NCBI RefSeq assembly: GCF_000513275.1
Contig: NZ_CBVJ010000129.1
Span: forward strand, 62,001 to 126,000
DNA from: Paenibacillus gorillae
Lineage (GTDB): Bacteria > Bacillota > Bacilli > Paenibacillales > Paenibacillaceae
DNA: 64,000 nt
Direction of reading: 5' to 3'
Below, piece by piece: positions 27,262-36,618 of the stretch; within the stretch, counting starts at the first letter, position 1; every line of letters begins with the position of its first letter. Position numbers and translations under genes: made by a program. The notes beneath the pieces are model-generated. The model worked only from the letters and a program-made list of their open reading frames with translations. It had not been told where the DNA came from and did no database searches.

Positions 27262-28329
27262 TTATTTGGACGATTCCGTCTCAACGGTGGCCGAGAGCGA
27301 TTGTACCGGCTTCATTGTCTTGGAGACATATTTGTCCGGCAGCGTTAGCGAGCTCTTCGCTGTATCCTCGTTCAGCCAGCTTTGAATCATCGTCTTGGTT
27401 TGGCTTAAATCATCTTCATCATTGAAAAAGTACCACGTACCGCCTGGCTTCAGCCGGTGTCCTTCGCCTTTCAGCGTGTGGCTGTAGATCGTGCGGTTAT
27501 TCGTTTGCAGCATGGCCTTCGCCAAATCGATCATTTGGCTAGGCGGCATATCCGTATTGAAGTTTCCGCCCATAATGTCCATGAATTCAGGAATCTTCGT
27601 CCATTGCCCGATGGAAGATGCTTTTTCCATCATCGCGTTCAAAAACGTCTGATGGCGCTCAGTCCGGCTCATATCGCCGCCTGCATCCTCACGGTAACGG
27701 ACGTAATTCAATGCGTCGACCCCGTTATAGGAATCTTGGCCAGCCTTCACAATGAAATGCTCATGGTCTGGATCTTTATTCACTAAATCTTTCTCAATCG
27801 GGAGCGAGATTCCTCCCATAGCATCAATTACATCACGAAATCCGGCAAAATTAATAGCCGCGTAGTGGGTGACCGGAGCATCGAATAGTTTCTCTACCGT
27901 CTCTACCGCCATTTTCGCGCCGCCAAATGCATAGGCATGAGTAATTTTATCTTCAGTACCTTTGCCTACTATTTCGACATATGCGTCACGCGGTATCGAC
28001 ACCATCAGAATCGCTCCATCCTTCGGACGGACGACCGTATAGATCATCGTGTCAGAGCGTCCGGTTTCCTTGCCGCGCTGGTCAACTCCGAGCAGCAGAA
28101 CGGAGAATGGCTTCTGCATTTGATTGGTCTTCGTGACATTGACCGGCTCTCTGCCTTCGAGCGGTTTATAGCTGTTTTCCAAGCTCTTCTCTACCGAATC
28201 GGATAGAAACAGATTGAAGCCAAGCAAAGCTAGAGAAGTCCGGTTTGCATAAGCGGTCGTTCCAAGCACAAGCAGAACAACGGCTATCGTTATTGTATAA
28301 GTCCAGCGTTTTTTCATGTTCTTTTTCAT
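27262..28329 (-). CDS. LytR-CpsA-Psr (LCP) family cell-wall polymer transferase
   Basis: A 355-aa protein with one N-terminal membrane segment (about 10-28) and an extracytoplasmic LCP domain: LLLGVDQRGKETGRSDTMI, VSIPRDAYVEI, NFAGFRDVIDAMGGI and YVRYREDAGGDMSRTERHQ are the diagnostic Asp/Arg motifs. LCP enzymes move teichoic acids or other glycopolymers from lipid carriers to peptidoglycan. It contains all the conserved Arg and Asp residues. MKKNMKK allows a second start four codons in. Probably an ordinary paralogue of TagT/U/V. Confidence 0.93.
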   Translation of the reverse strand: MKKNMKKRWTYTITIAVVLLVLGTTAYANRTSLALLGFNLFLSDSVEKSLENSYKPLEGREPVNVTKTNQMQKPFSVLLLGVDQRGKETGRSDTMIYTVVRPKDGAILMVSIPRDAYVEIVGKGTEDKITHAYAFGGAKMAVETVEKLFDAPVTHYAAINFAGFRDVIDAMGGISLPIEKDLVNKDPDHEHFIVKAGQDSYNGVDALNYVRYREDAGGDMSRTERHQTFLNAMMEKASSIGQWTKIPEFMDIMGGNFNTDMPPSQMIDLAKAMLQTNNRTIYSHTLKGEGHRLKPGGTWYFFNDEDDLSQTKTMIQSWLNEDTAKSSLTLPDKYVSKTMKPVQSLSATVETESSK

Positions 28330-28561
28330 CAGATACCCCTAACTATAGTCTAATGAGCACATAAGTGCACCTTCTCCATTGTAAACGAGCGAATTGGTTG
28401 AAGAGTTACAAAACTTTTACAACAGGACTCTACCAATTTATACAACACTCGCCGAAATCTTCTTTTATTTTTAGTAAAGTTGAAAGATTTGGGAGGAATA
28501 TTCACCTATCGCTACGAATACAATCAAGGCAGGATTACATATAGAAAGGGTGACTCTTCGG

Positions 28562-28915
28562 ATGAACACACCTGGTATTGAGCCGGATCGTTCCTCGACC
28601 GGACTCGACCCGAAAATCGCTGGCTTGCTGGTCTATTTGGGTTGGTTCGTGACCGGAATTATATTTCTTGCCATTGAAAAGCAGAGCCGATTCGTGAAGT
28701 TTCATGCGATGCAATCGATAGCCGTATCCGTCGTACTGATCGTCTTGAACATTCTGTTCGGCATTCTTCCGTTTATCGGTTGGATCCTTGGCGCGATTCT
28801 GGCGCCTGTCAGCTTCATTCTCTGGATTGCACTGATGCTCCTTGCGCTGCAGGGCAAGCAGTTCAAAGTGCCGTATATCGGAGACTGGGCCGAGCAGCAA
28901 GCTAACAAATTCTAG
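28562..28915 (+). CDS. DUF4870 / Tic20-like membrane protein
   Basis: A 117-aa protein with three predicted membrane helices (about 18-38, 50-75, 80-104). LDPKIAGLLVYLGWFVTGIIF and FVKFHAMQS are the family's signature (a short loop carrying FxxFHxxQ). Function is unknown. The ATG at 28562 is nine bases after AAAGGGTG, better placed than the GTG four codons upstream. Monocistronic on the plus strand between the LCP and YjbR genes. Confidence 0.85.
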   Translation: MNTPGIEPDRSSTGLDPKIAGLLVYLGWFVTGIIFLAIEKQSRFVKFHAMQSIAVSVVLIVLNILFGILPFIGWILGAILAPVSFILWIALMLLALQGKQFKVPYIGDWAEQQANKF

Positions 28916-28966
28916 GCAGCAGCAAAAAGAGGCAGTGTCGGACTAATGATCCGGCCTGCTTCTTTG

Positions 28967-29314
28967 CTATGTCTGCAAAGCTTGCCTGACTGCCTTCGGC
29001 AAAGCCGCAACTACGAGCTCGTAGGAATGATCCATCATGCTCTGCAGCTCCTCTTCCGTAAGCGTGCCTTCAAGCATCACTGTGTTCCAGTGCTTCTTGT
29101 TCATATGGTAGCCCGGCTTTACGTCGGCATACTGCTCGCGCAAATTTTCTGCAATATGCGGATCACATTTCAATGTAATCGAATCCTTCGAAAAGAAGGC
29201 GAACATCTTGCCTCCCACCTTCATAACAAGCGGCTGCGGACCAAACGGATACTCCTGAACCGCACCGGGCTTGTTATCGCAATATTCAATGCTGCTTGTA
29301 ACACGATCCGTCAC
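28967..29314 (-). CDS. MmcQ/YjbR family protein
   Basis: A 115-aa protein with the CyaY-like fold of the MmcQ/YjbR family. EYPFGPQPLVMKVGGKMFAF, SITLKCDPHIAENLREQY and PGYHMNKKHWNTVML are the usual conserved segments. Some members are annotated as DNA-binding, but the biochemical role is unknown. It follows the DUF1836 gene by 25 bases on the same strand. Confidence 0.88.
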   Translation of the reverse strand: MTDRVTSSIEYCDNKPGAVQEYPFGPQPLVMKVGGKMFAFFSKDSITLKCDPHIAENLREQYADVKPGYHMNKKHWNTVMLEGTLTEEELQSMMDHSYELVVAALPKAVRQALQT

Positions 29315-29339
29315 TAGATTCTCTCCTTCATACCCCTAA

Positions 29340-30065
29340 TCAGCCTTTTAGAAACAACGTTGCGCTGCAATACCGCTTCGCAAGCGAGTGAAAATACGCG
29401 GACTGGATCGACAACGCGGCAATGAACAAGATGTTGCGCAGCGCTTTGCCCTGCTCATCCGTCAAATGCGTGAACGAACCGGCAAGCTTGTCAGCAGCCG
29501 TGCGGATCGCTTGCTCCAGCATCGGTTGCCTCGTTCCTTCGAGCTCAGCAAACAGCGTAGAGTAAGCCGCGTAGAGAGCCAGCGGATCAATCAAGTCGCC
29601 TTGCGCTCCTTCACCCTGCGGTTTGCAAAATAAGAGATCAAACAGCTTGCGGATCGAATCGAAATCGAGATTCGCTTTCAGATCATCGATGATATACAGA
29701 AGCGCCGCTTGTTTAAGCGAATATTTCTTGCCCACCTGCGGACATTCAAAGTACGCTTTAAAATCTCGTTTAACCCAATTTTGCATCGAGGTCATTGAAA
29801 TTTGAGAGTATTCGATAAGCTGGCCCAGTGCGGATATTTCCTGCAGCGAAAAACCTCTCACCTTGTTTCCTTTAATAAGCTTATCCAGTACAGGAGGCAA
29901 TGCAGTCGATAAAAAAGCCGGCAGCGGCGATCCTGCGGCATAAGCCTCACAATGTGTTTTTTTCCATGCCTGCTGCAGAACCTGCAGCGGATTATCCTGG
30001 CCGCTGCCTTGCAGTGCCAGCAGCAGACCTGCCATTTCTTTGCGAGTAAGCGTGAAGGTCTCCAT
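29340..30065 (-). CDS. DUF1836 protein with MerR-like helix-turn-helix
   Basis: A 241-aa protein. The start METFTLTRKEM at 30065 follows AGGAGGAAAGCGACC, so the longer frame to 30101 is rejected. The central part (about 60-150, FSLQEISALGQLIEYSQISM and KYSLKQAALLYIIDDL) fits DUF1836, a family with a helix-turn-helix like that of MerR regulators. Target genes are unknown. It is probably in an operon with the following YjbR-like gene. Confidence 0.85.
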   Translation of the reverse strand: METFTLTRKEMAGLLLALQGSGQDNPLQVLQQAWKKTHCEAYAAGSPLPAFLSTALPPVLDKLIKGNKVRGFSLQEISALGQLIEYSQISMTSMQNWVKRDFKAYFECPQVGKKYSLKQAALLYIIDDLKANLDFDSIRKLFDLLFCKPQGEGAQGDLIDPLALYAAYSTLFAELEGTRQPMLEQAIRTAADKLAGSFTHLTDEQGKALRNILFIAALSIQSAYFHSLAKRYCSATLFLKG

Positions 30066-30246
30066 GGTCGCTTTCCTCCTCAGACGTAAATAAAAGAGCA
30101 ATTATCTCATTTGGAGTTCATTTGAACTTATCATACGCCCATGAACAAGGCCTTGTAAAGACGAGATAATCGCAGATAATACCCTCCTGATTCCGGTTTC
30201 CAACCTAAAACACTCCGTTACCGACTTGCAGAGCAATATAGCGAAT

Positions 30247-30276
30247 TTGCATAGCGACTATAATATTCAGTATAGT
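30247..30276 (+). promoter_or_regulatory. Likely sigma-A promoter of the CNNM gene
   Basis: TTGCAT (30247-30252) and TATAGT (30271-30276) with an 18-base spacer, in an AT-rich stretch upstream of the 30331 start. Confidence 0.5.
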
Positions 30277-30330
30277 AGAGCATATATATATTACAAAAAT
30301 CTACAATACGAAGGATTGTGAAGAACCGAA

Positions 30331-31662
30331 ATGGACAGTAGTATAGGATTAAATTTATTTTTGATTGCGTTGTTGATCGTATTAACCGCCTTTTTTGTGG
30401 CGACGGAGTTCGCAATTATCAGACTTCGCACAAGCCGTGTGGATCAGTTGGTCCTCGAAGGCAAGAAAAACGCGAAGTTCGTACAGCGAGTAACGAGTAA
30501 TTTGGACGCGTATCTGTCCGCCTGCCAATTAGGTATTACGATTACTGCTCTCGGCTTAGGCTGGCTCGGCGAGCCTACAGTAGAGAAGATCCTTCTTCCT
30601 CTGTTTGAAGGCATGCATATCAACAATGAAATCAGCCATATTTTATCCTTTATCATTGCATTTGCTTCAGTTACATTTCTTCACGTCGTGGTGGGCGAGC
30701 TGGCCCCGAAAACATGGGCAATTCAGAAAGCCGAGTTTATCAGCTTTCAGGTTGCACGGCCGATTATTTTGTTCCATAAAATCATGTATCCGTTCATCTG
30801 GGCGCTTAACGGCTCTGCGAATGCCATAACCCGCATGTTTGGACTGAAGCCGGCCAAAGAACATGAAGAGGCGCATTCCGAGGAAGAAATTCAGATCATT
30901 CTGAATGACAGCTTCCAAAGCGGCAAAATCAACAATACCGAATACGGTTATGTAAGCCGGATTTTTGCCTTTGACGAAATGCTTGCCAAAGAAATTATGG
31001 TGCCCCGCACCGACATGATTTGCTTGTACACGAACAATTCTTTAATGGAAAACATGGACATTATCCGTAAGGAACAATATACACGCTTCCCGGTTGCGAC
31101 CGACAGCAAAGACAACATTGTCGGCATGATCAACACGAAGCAGCTTTTCCTTGAATTCCAAGACAATCGCGAGTTTGATTTCAAAAAGCTTGTTCATCCG
31201 GTACTGACGGTATCCGAAGTACTTCCGGTTAAAACCTTGCTCAAACGGATGCAGCAGGAACGCGTTCATATCGCCATCTTGATGGACGAATATGGCGGTA
31301 CTTCCGGCATCATTACGATTGAAGATATCTTGGAAGAGATCGTCGGCGAAATCCGCGACGAATTTGATGGCGACGAACGCCGTGAGATCGAGAAGCTGGC
31401 CGATAACTGCTACCTGCTCGACGGCAAAGTATCGCTCGATGAGATCAGCGACATGACCGGCGCCAACTTGGACAATGATGAAGTCGACACAGTCGGCGGC
31501 TGGCTGTACAGCGTCATTCAAGATCCGAAGCCAGGCAAAGAGCTTCGCCATGACAACATGCGCTTCATTATTCGCGAGGTCGGCAAGCACCGGATTAAGA
31601 AGGTTGAGCTGATCATCGAGAACGAGGCAACTGAAGAGACAGCCGTAGTCGAAACGGCCTAA
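30331..31662 (+). CDS. CNNM/CorC-type membrane protein (hemolysin family)
   Basis: A 443-aa protein: an N-terminal DUF21/CNNM transmembrane domain with about four helices (1-175), a pair of CBS domains (about 210-335; EIMVPRTDMICL, HIAILMDEYGGTSGIITIED) and a C-terminal CorC_HlyC domain. Such proteins take part in magnesium homeostasis; hemolysin is a historical label. GAAGGATTGTGAAG precedes the start. Monocistronic with a strong terminator. Confidence 0.95.
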   Translation: MDSSIGLNLFLIALLIVLTAFFVATEFAIIRLRTSRVDQLVLEGKKNAKFVQRVTSNLDAYLSACQLGITITALGLGWLGEPTVEKILLPLFEGMHINNEISHILSFIIAFASVTFLHVVVGELAPKTWAIQKAEFISFQVARPIILFHKIMYPFIWALNGSANAITRMFGLKPAKEHEEAHSEEEIQIILNDSFQSGKINNTEYGYVSRIFAFDEMLAKEIMVPRTDMICLYTNNSLMENMDIIRKEQYTRFPVATDSKDNIVGMINTKQLFLEFQDNREFDFKKLVHPVLTVSEVLPVKTLLKRMQQERVHIAILMDEYGGTSGIITIEDILEEIVGEIRDEFDGDERREIEKLADNCYLLDGKVSLDEISDMTGANLDNDEVDTVGGWLYSVIQDPKPGKELRHDNMRFIIREVGKHRIKKVELIIENEATEETAVVETA

Positions 31663-31688
31663 CCTCTATACACCCTTTATAAAGATAA

Positions 31689-31718
31689 GAACCCGCTGGT
31701 AGCAGCGGGTTCTTTTTT
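31689..31718 (+). terminator. Terminator of the CNNM gene
   Basis: Stem GAACCCGCT / AGCGGGTTC (31689-31697 with 31704-31712) followed by TTTTTT. Confidence 0.92.
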
Positions 31719-31736
31719 CATCTCCTTATTCTCACC

Positions 31737-32891
31737 TTATTTCGAGGTTAACTGACGATCTTCTTTAAAAACCGCTTTTAACAACGGAGGGGTAATAAGC
31801 GTCGTAAGAATAACGACCAATACAACGGAGGTAAAATAGTCAGGCAGCAGCAGACCTGCCTGTAATCCCGTTGACGCGATAATAAGCGCTACCTCCCCCC
31901 TAGACACCATGCCAGCGCCAATAACGATGGAGGACCGGTTATCGAAGCCCGTAAGCCTCGCCCCCGCGCCTCCGCCTATGAGTTTCGTAACAACAGCCAC
32001 GATTGTCAACAATACAATAAACAGCCATTGACTGCCGACGCCATCGAAGGTAATGTTCAGGCCGATGCTGACGAAAAAGACCGGTACGAATAACGTGTAA
32101 GCGATCGGCTCTATTTTCGACTCCACCTGATGCTTGAAGGACGTCTGCGAAATCGCAATCCCGGCGGAGAATGCGCCGATAATGCCTGCGATGCCCATCA
32201 TTTCCGCAAAGTAAGAAAAGGCGAGACAGACGATTAAACCTGCACTCATCACCGCCTCCGTTACCTTGAACGGTGCGAATAACTTCATGAACCTTGGCAC
32301 GATGAACCAGCCAGCAGCGATGACAACGATAAAGAACAACACCTTCTTGCCAATCAATAGACCGATAGAGACATCACCCGCCGTACCTAGAAAGCTCATC
32401 ATGACCGCCAGCAAAATAACGACGAGTACATCGTCCACTACAGCCGCACCAAGTATCGTCGTTCCCTCTCTCGATCTAAGCCGGTCCATCTCCTTCAGTG
32501 TCTGTACAGAAATGCTGACCGAAGTTGCGCATAGCAGCAAGCCGAGAAATAGCGCTTCATTATTCGTTAGGCCAAAGCCTGCCGCCAAAGCGTATCCCCC
32601 GATAAATGGTAATAGGATTCCCCCAATAGCAACCGAAAAGCTGGCTTTCCAATTCTTGCGCAGCTGATCAACATCAGTCTCCAGTCCTGCGATAAACATT
32701 AGCAGCAGCACACCAATTTCTGAAAAATGACCGATAAACTCGTTAGGCTGAACCCAGCCGAGTATAGCCGGTCCAATCAAAATACCGGCCAGCAGCTTGC
32801 CAAGCACCGAAGGCTGTCCCAGCTTAACTGAAATTGCTCCTGCAACTTTGGTACATAGAATAATCAACATCAAATACAAAATAAAAGTCAT
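31737..32891 (-). CDS. Cation:proton antiporter (CPA2, Na+/H+ exchanger family)
   Basis: A 384-aa polytopic protein with about twelve membrane segments and no C-terminal TrkA domain. LGKLLAGILIGPAILGW, GLETDVDQL, LLLCATSVSISVQTLKE and GMVSRGEVALI are signatures of the Na+/H+ exchanger domain. It moves monovalent cations against protons across the cell membrane. The ATG at 32891 follows GGAGGGG directly; the TTG four codons earlier lies inside that site. Its stop is 75 bases from the convergent CNNM stop. Confidence 0.93.
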   Translation of the reverse strand: MTFILYLMLIILCTKVAGAISVKLGQPSVLGKLLAGILIGPAILGWVQPNEFIGHFSEIGVLLLMFIAGLETDVDQLRKNWKASFSVAIGGILLPFIGGYALAAGFGLTNNEALFLGLLLCATSVSISVQTLKEMDRLRSREGTTILGAAVVDDVLVVILLAVMMSFLGTAGDVSIGLLIGKKVLFFIVVIAAGWFIVPRFMKLFAPFKVTEAVMSAGLIVCLAFSYFAEMMGIAGIIGAFSAGIAISQTSFKHQVESKIEPIAYTLFVPVFFVSIGLNITFDGVGSQWLFIVLLTIVAVVTKLIGGGAGARLTGFDNRSSIVIGAGMVSRGEVALIIASTGLQAGLLLPDYFTSVVLVVILTTLITPPLLKAVFKEDRQLTSK

Positions 32892-32923
32892 ATTCCCCTC
32901 CAACAGTAAAATGGCTTTATTAT

Positions 32924-32961
32924 GACAAGAGGAGCCTGTATCTATACAGGCTCCTCTTGTC
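32924..32961. repeat. 18-bp perfect inverted repeat
   Basis: GACAAGAGGAGCCTGTAT (32924-32941) is followed after two bases by its exact complement (32944-32961). A third partial copy, GACAGGCTCCTCC, lies at about 32989-33001. No long T run follows on either strand, so it is either a weak terminator of the AI-2E gene or a structured leader of the antiporter. Confidence 0.75.
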
Positions 32962-33042
32962 AGTTAAAGACAGAAAAAGCCCGTCGTTGACAGGCTCCTC
33001 CAGTCCGTGCTTATTCATTTATTGCTTTCTATTATACAGAAA

Positions 33043-34218
33043 TTACGCTTTAGGTTCAATGGAAACCGGCGGCGGGGTGACTTCTTCTTCATTATACAAT
33101 GTAGATTTCCCCTTGATGTAGTTGAACAGATTCATAAAGGCAACCTTCAACACCGCGTAGCCAGGAACGGCTAATATGATTCCTACTATGCCGAATAAAT
33201 TGCCTGCGGTCAGGATAACGAAAATGATCGTAATGGGATGAATTCGCAAGCTTTTACCCATAATTTGCGGGGAAATAAATTTCCCTTCGATGAGTTGGAC
33301 AATCGTCCATATTACAATCATCTTCACCAGCATAATCGGTGACGTTACGAGTGCCACGATAAGCGCAGGCGTAATCGCAATAGCTGGCCCCAAGTATGGA
33401 ATAACAGCCGTACAAGCCGCGATCAGAGCCAGTACAAGCGAGTATTTAAGCCCGATAATGATATAGCCCAGATAGAGCAAGGCGCCGATGCAAAAGCTGA
33501 CAATAATTTGTCCGCGAATGTAACTGCTGATTTGCGAATTCATCTCGCCGAACACGCGCAGCGACGAGCCACGAACCTTAGTCGGAAGGAAGCCGACGAT
33601 GGTGCGCGGCAGCTTCTTGCCTTCGTACAGTAAGTAAAACAAAATGAACGGCAGTGTAATGATGGCAAGCACAACTTCCTTCAGCGTACTGAAGAACGCA
33701 CCGACGCTGGACCACACATTGTTCAGTATAGAAGTAACCTTACTCGTTACATTGCTGGTCAATTCAGTGGTGTTAATATTGAGCCATTCCTGAACCTGAC
33801 TGGAAAGTGAACTCCCAATAATGGAATCGAACTGTTTCTGGATTTGCTCCGCATAGTCCGGGAAGTTATTAATAAAACCAGTAATCTGGTCGGTTATGAG
33901 CGGAATGACGGATACGAGCAGGATCGTAATCAAGCCAATAATAATGACGAATAGCAGCAGGATGGAATAGGCCCGCTTCACCTTCCATCGTTCCAGATAA
34001 TCGACGATTGGATTCAATAAATAGTAGACTACTCCCGCTAATAAGACGGGCAGTAATATCGTCTTGAGCAGCACGGTCAGCGGCGTAAATATATACGATA
34101 TTTTCGTAAATACCATAATATTCAGCCCGATGAGCAGAAGCACGAACAGAAAGATGACGAACTTGTTGTTCAGAAATAATTGCTTGAACCGGCTGGGGCC
34201 CGTTTGCGTCGGTTCCAT
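33043..34218 (-). CDS. AI-2E family (PerM/YtvI-type) membrane transporter
   Basis: A 391-aa protein with about eight membrane helices: two N-terminal hairpins, a soluble amphipathic middle (about 120-180), then the conserved block from LPFILFYLLYEGKKLP through AIIPYLGPAIAITPALI-type sequence to EGKFISPQIMGKSLRIHP. The family exports diverse small molecules or ions; AI-2 export was proposed for one member only. GGGAGGAAACGAT precedes the ATG at 34218, so ten codons of the longer frame are dropped. Confidence 0.93.
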   Translation of the reverse strand: MEPTQTGPSRFKQLFLNNKFVIFLFVLLLIGLNIMVFTKISYIFTPLTVLLKTILLPVLLAGVVYYLLNPIVDYLERWKVKRAYSILLLFVIIIGLITILLVSVIPLITDQITGFINNFPDYAEQIQKQFDSIIGSSLSSQVQEWLNINTTELTSNVTSKVTSILNNVWSSVGAFFSTLKEVVLAIITLPFILFYLLYEGKKLPRTIVGFLPTKVRGSSLRVFGEMNSQISSYIRGQIIVSFCIGALLYLGYIIIGLKYSLVLALIAACTAVIPYLGPAIAITPALIVALVTSPIMLVKMIVIWTIVQLIEGKFISPQIMGKSLRIHPITIIFVILTAGNLFGIVGIILAVPGYAVLKVAFMNLFNYIKGKSTLYNEEEVTPPPVSIEPKA

Positions 34219-34332
34219 ATCGTTTCCTCCCTGATCTATATAATCCATAACTAAAGCTATGCTTGCACTATAAGGGATATTATAGCATTCAGACTTGACC
34301 GATTGCGAATTTACGGAGCTGTATCTACGCGT

Positions 34333-34402
34333 AAAAAAAAGCCCTCTCCAGGGAGCTAAGTCATTAAGTAAACCTTAATGACTTAGCTCCGACAGAGAGG
34401 AC
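34333..34402 (-). terminator. Strong terminator of the ndh-DUF1641 unit
   Basis: A 17-bp perfect inner stem (34352-34368 with 34374-34390) extended by an outer CCTCTC/GAGAGG stem, followed on the minus strand by eight T. Confidence 0.93.
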
Positions 34403-34418
34403 TTCTTGTTCGTCGTTA

Positions 34419-35597
34419 TTAGTGAACCAGGGAGAACAGACCGTTGACGTGCGACAGGTAACGCACGTTGCTCGCTTCCTTCATCAGGGAAGCCGTAAGG
34501 CCTCTCAGACGAAGCTGGCTAGCGCCAACCGTACCGATCGCATCTTTGCGGCCCAAGCTTGCCAATACGCCGGAGTTCACGAACTCGAACGATTTCATTG
34601 GCAGACCTTTGTGGTTCGCATACAGGTTGTAGCCGATTGCTTCGCCCATTTGCCATGCGATTTGCGCGCTTGGCGGGAATGGACGGCCTTCTGGACCAAA
34701 TACAACCGCATTGTCGCCTGCGAGGAATACGTCAGCATGCGAAGTGGATTGCAGGAACTCGTTAACTGTTGCACGGCCGCGGTTAACTTCGATACCGCAA
34801 TTCGCTACAACAGGGTTGCCTGTTACGCCGCCAGTCCATACGAACGTATTCGTATCGATCGCGTTGCCGTCTTTCAGCAATACTTTCGTGCCTTGTACTT
34901 CCGTTACAGCAACGCCCATGATGAGCGTAACGCCACGGTTTTCAAGGCTAGCTTTCGCACGTTCAACCAGCTCAGCAGGGAAACCAGCCAGAATCGACGG
35001 GCCAGCTTCGATGTTGTACAGCTTGATTTCATTGCGGTCAACGCCTTTAGCTTCACACCATTTTGGAAGCATGTCCGCGATTTCGCCGATCAGCTCGATG
35101 CCAGTCAGGCCGCCGCCGCCAACAACGATCGTAGCGTCCTTCGCGTCTTTCGATTTTGCATAAGCATCCAGACGAGCTTGAATGTGTGCGGATACTTTTT
35201 TCGCTTCTTCAACCGATTTCAGCGTCATGCTGTTCTCTTCCAGACCTGGAATGCCGAAGAATGCTGTTTCGCCGCCAAGCGCTACAACGAGCTTATCGTA
35301 GCCCAGGTTGCCGCTTGCCAGCAGGCGAACTTGTTTTTTCTCCGGATCAATGCTTTCAACGTTGTCGATGATCAGCTCAATCGATTTGTCTTTCAGCAAT
35401 TTGTTCAAAGGCAACGCAACGTTCTTCTCATCCAGGCCGCTTACAGCCAGACGGTGAAGCTCGGTTACGATTTGGTGGTAAGGCACACGGTTAACGAGCG
35501 TAATCTTAGCTTCTTCAGCCGAGAAGTGTTTGCGGGCAGTCAGAGCGCTCAGCAAGCCGCCGTAGCCGCCACCTAGAATTAAAATTTGTTTAGCCAT
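34419..35597 (-). CDS. ndh: Type II NADH dehydrogenase
   Basis: A 392-aa FAD-dependent oxidoreductase that passes electrons from NADH to menaquinone without pumping protons. The FAD-binding motif ILILGGGYGG is at residues 5-14, the NADH-binding motif TIVVGGGGLTGIELIGEIAD near 155-175, and FLAGDNAVVF-type FAD contact near 288. The C-terminal membrane-associating region is present. It is preceded by a DUF1641 gene 23 bases upstream, a pairing common in Bacillales. The opposite strand has a long open frame that I regard as a shadow. Confidence 0.93.
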   Translation of the reverse strand: MAKQILILGGGYGGLLSALTARKHFSAEEAKITLVNRVPYHQIVTELHRLAVSGLDEKNVALPLNKLLKDKSIELIIDNVESIDPEKKQVRLLASGNLGYDKLVVALGGETAFFGIPGLEENSMTLKSVEEAKKVSAHIQARLDAYAKSKDAKDATIVVGGGGLTGIELIGEIADMLPKWCEAKGVDRNEIKLYNIEAGPSILAGFPAELVERAKASLENRGVTLIMGVAVTEVQGTKVLLKDGNAIDTNTFVWTGGVTGNPVVANCGIEVNRGRATVNEFLQSTSHADVFLAGDNAVVFGPEGRPFPPSAQIAWQMGEAIGYNLYANHKGLPMKSFEFVNSGVLASLGRKDAIGTVGASQLRLRGLTASLMKEASNVRYLSHVNGLFSLVH

Positions 35598-35620
35598 GCT
35601 AATCCTCCGTCCTTAGTATG

Positions 35621-36058
35621 TTAGTTAGCGCCTTTACGCTCGGACAATACCGCTAGAAATGCTTGTGCAAAACGGAATGACGATTGCACTTGCGGATCTT
35701 TCAGCATTTTCAACAATCCAAACAGACCGATAGTCGCCGAAGCGTCAGCCTGTGCACGATCATTAGCTTCTACTGCTGCGGAAGCCAAACCTTTAGCCTT
35801 GTCGGCGATTGGTTTAATAAAGTCTCCTGCGCCATGAATCATGTCGTTAACCAATACTTTGTCGTTCGCTACTGTCGATGCAACGTCATACGCTTTTGTA
35901 AGCAGTGTTACCATCTCAGCCAATTTCGGCAGGTTCTCTACCAATACGGTAAGCGACGCTTGAACCTCCGGCTTCAACAATTGTTCAAGCACATCCAGTT
36001 CACGTACAGATACGGCTTCTTCACCGCTCTCGAGTTGTTTCGTTACTGTTTCGGACAT
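35621..36058 (-). CDS. DUF1641 protein
   Basis: A 145-aa helical protein of the DUF1641 family (YrhD/YjgD-like), with ELDVLEQLLKPEVQASLTVL, PKLAEMVTLLTKAYDVAS and a C-terminal DPQVQSSFRFAQAFLAVL typical of the group. Family members are encoded next to formate dehydrogenase-like or NADH dehydrogenase genes and are probably accessory proteins. Here it is the first gene of an operon with ndh, 23 bases apart. Confidence 0.87.
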   Translation of the reverse strand: MSETVTKQLESGEEAVSVRELDVLEQLLKPEVQASLTVLVENLPKLAEMVTLLTKAYDVASTVANDKVLVNDMIHGAGDFIKPIADKAKGLASAAVEANDRAQADASATIGLFGLLKMLKDPQVQSSFRFAQAFLAVLSERKGAN

Positions 36059-36265
36059 ACGAATTGCAGCCTCCCTTATGCATGCTGTGTATTATGAGCT
36101 GTGTATTGCTTTCACGAACCATTCCTTAATAATGTGCCAATTTCTTGTGAAAACATTCACAATCCGGACAAACTATGACGGCTCGTTGCTCCTCAATATG
36201 TTCATTGTATTCCTCTTTCACCAAATGTTCAATTCCTATTTTCAGGAATCGTACATTTTTCTCAA

Positions 36266-36305
36266 GAAAAAGGCCTGCCGAGAATAATCTCTAACAGGCC
36301 TTTCT
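36266..36305 (-). terminator. Terminator of the rpsF-ssb-rpsR operon
   Basis: Stem AGGCCTG / CAGGCCT (36271-36277 with 36295-36301), flanked by A/T pairs, followed on the minus strand by TTTTTC. Confidence 0.85.
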
Positions 36306-36315
36306 GAGCAGATAA

Positions 36316-36600
36316 CTACTCAGTTGTGTATGGCAACAAAGCTACTGTACGCGAACGTTTAATCGCAACAGTCAGCAAGCGTTGGTATTTCGCGCTTGTT
36401 CCAGTTACACGACGTGGCAAAATTTTGCCGCGCTCGCTGATGAATTTGCGAAGCAAATCCGTATCTTTATAGTCAATGTGAGTGATTTTGTTAACAGTGA
36501 AGTAACAAACTTTACGGCGTTTGTTGCGTCCGCCTTTGCGACCGCCGAATTTGCGTTCTGGACGCTCTCCGTCTCCGCCTTCTCTTTGCTTAAAGCTCAT
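36316..36600 (-). CDS. rpsR: 30S ribosomal protein S18 (bS18)
   Basis: A 94-aa S18: a basic Gly/Arg-rich start, then [20 protein letters not shown] and [14 protein letters not shown], the rRNA- and S6-contacting core. The ATG at 36600 is preferred over 36618 because AAAGGATGGG lies just before it and the resulting MSFKQREGG start fits. Third gene of the conserved rpsF-ssb-rpsR operon. The single Cys in KVCYF is the usual one of the zinc-free form. Confidence 0.97.
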   Translation of the reverse strand: MSFKQREGGDGERPERKFGGRKGGRNKRRKVCYFTVNKITHIDYKDTDLLRKFISERGKILPRRVTGTSAKYQRLLTVAIKRSRTVALLPYTTE

Positions 36601-36618
36601 TCGAACCCATCCTTTCAA

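Noticed and set aside
34422-35576. 384-codon open frame antisense to ndh
   Set aside because: It lies wholly opposite a well-conserved NADH dehydrogenase gene, has no ribosome site and its translation shows no recognisable pattern; a codon-bias shadow.
36078-36287. 69-codon plus-strand frame before the rpsR terminator
   Set aside because: No ribosome site, runs into the terminator, and shows no conserved pattern.
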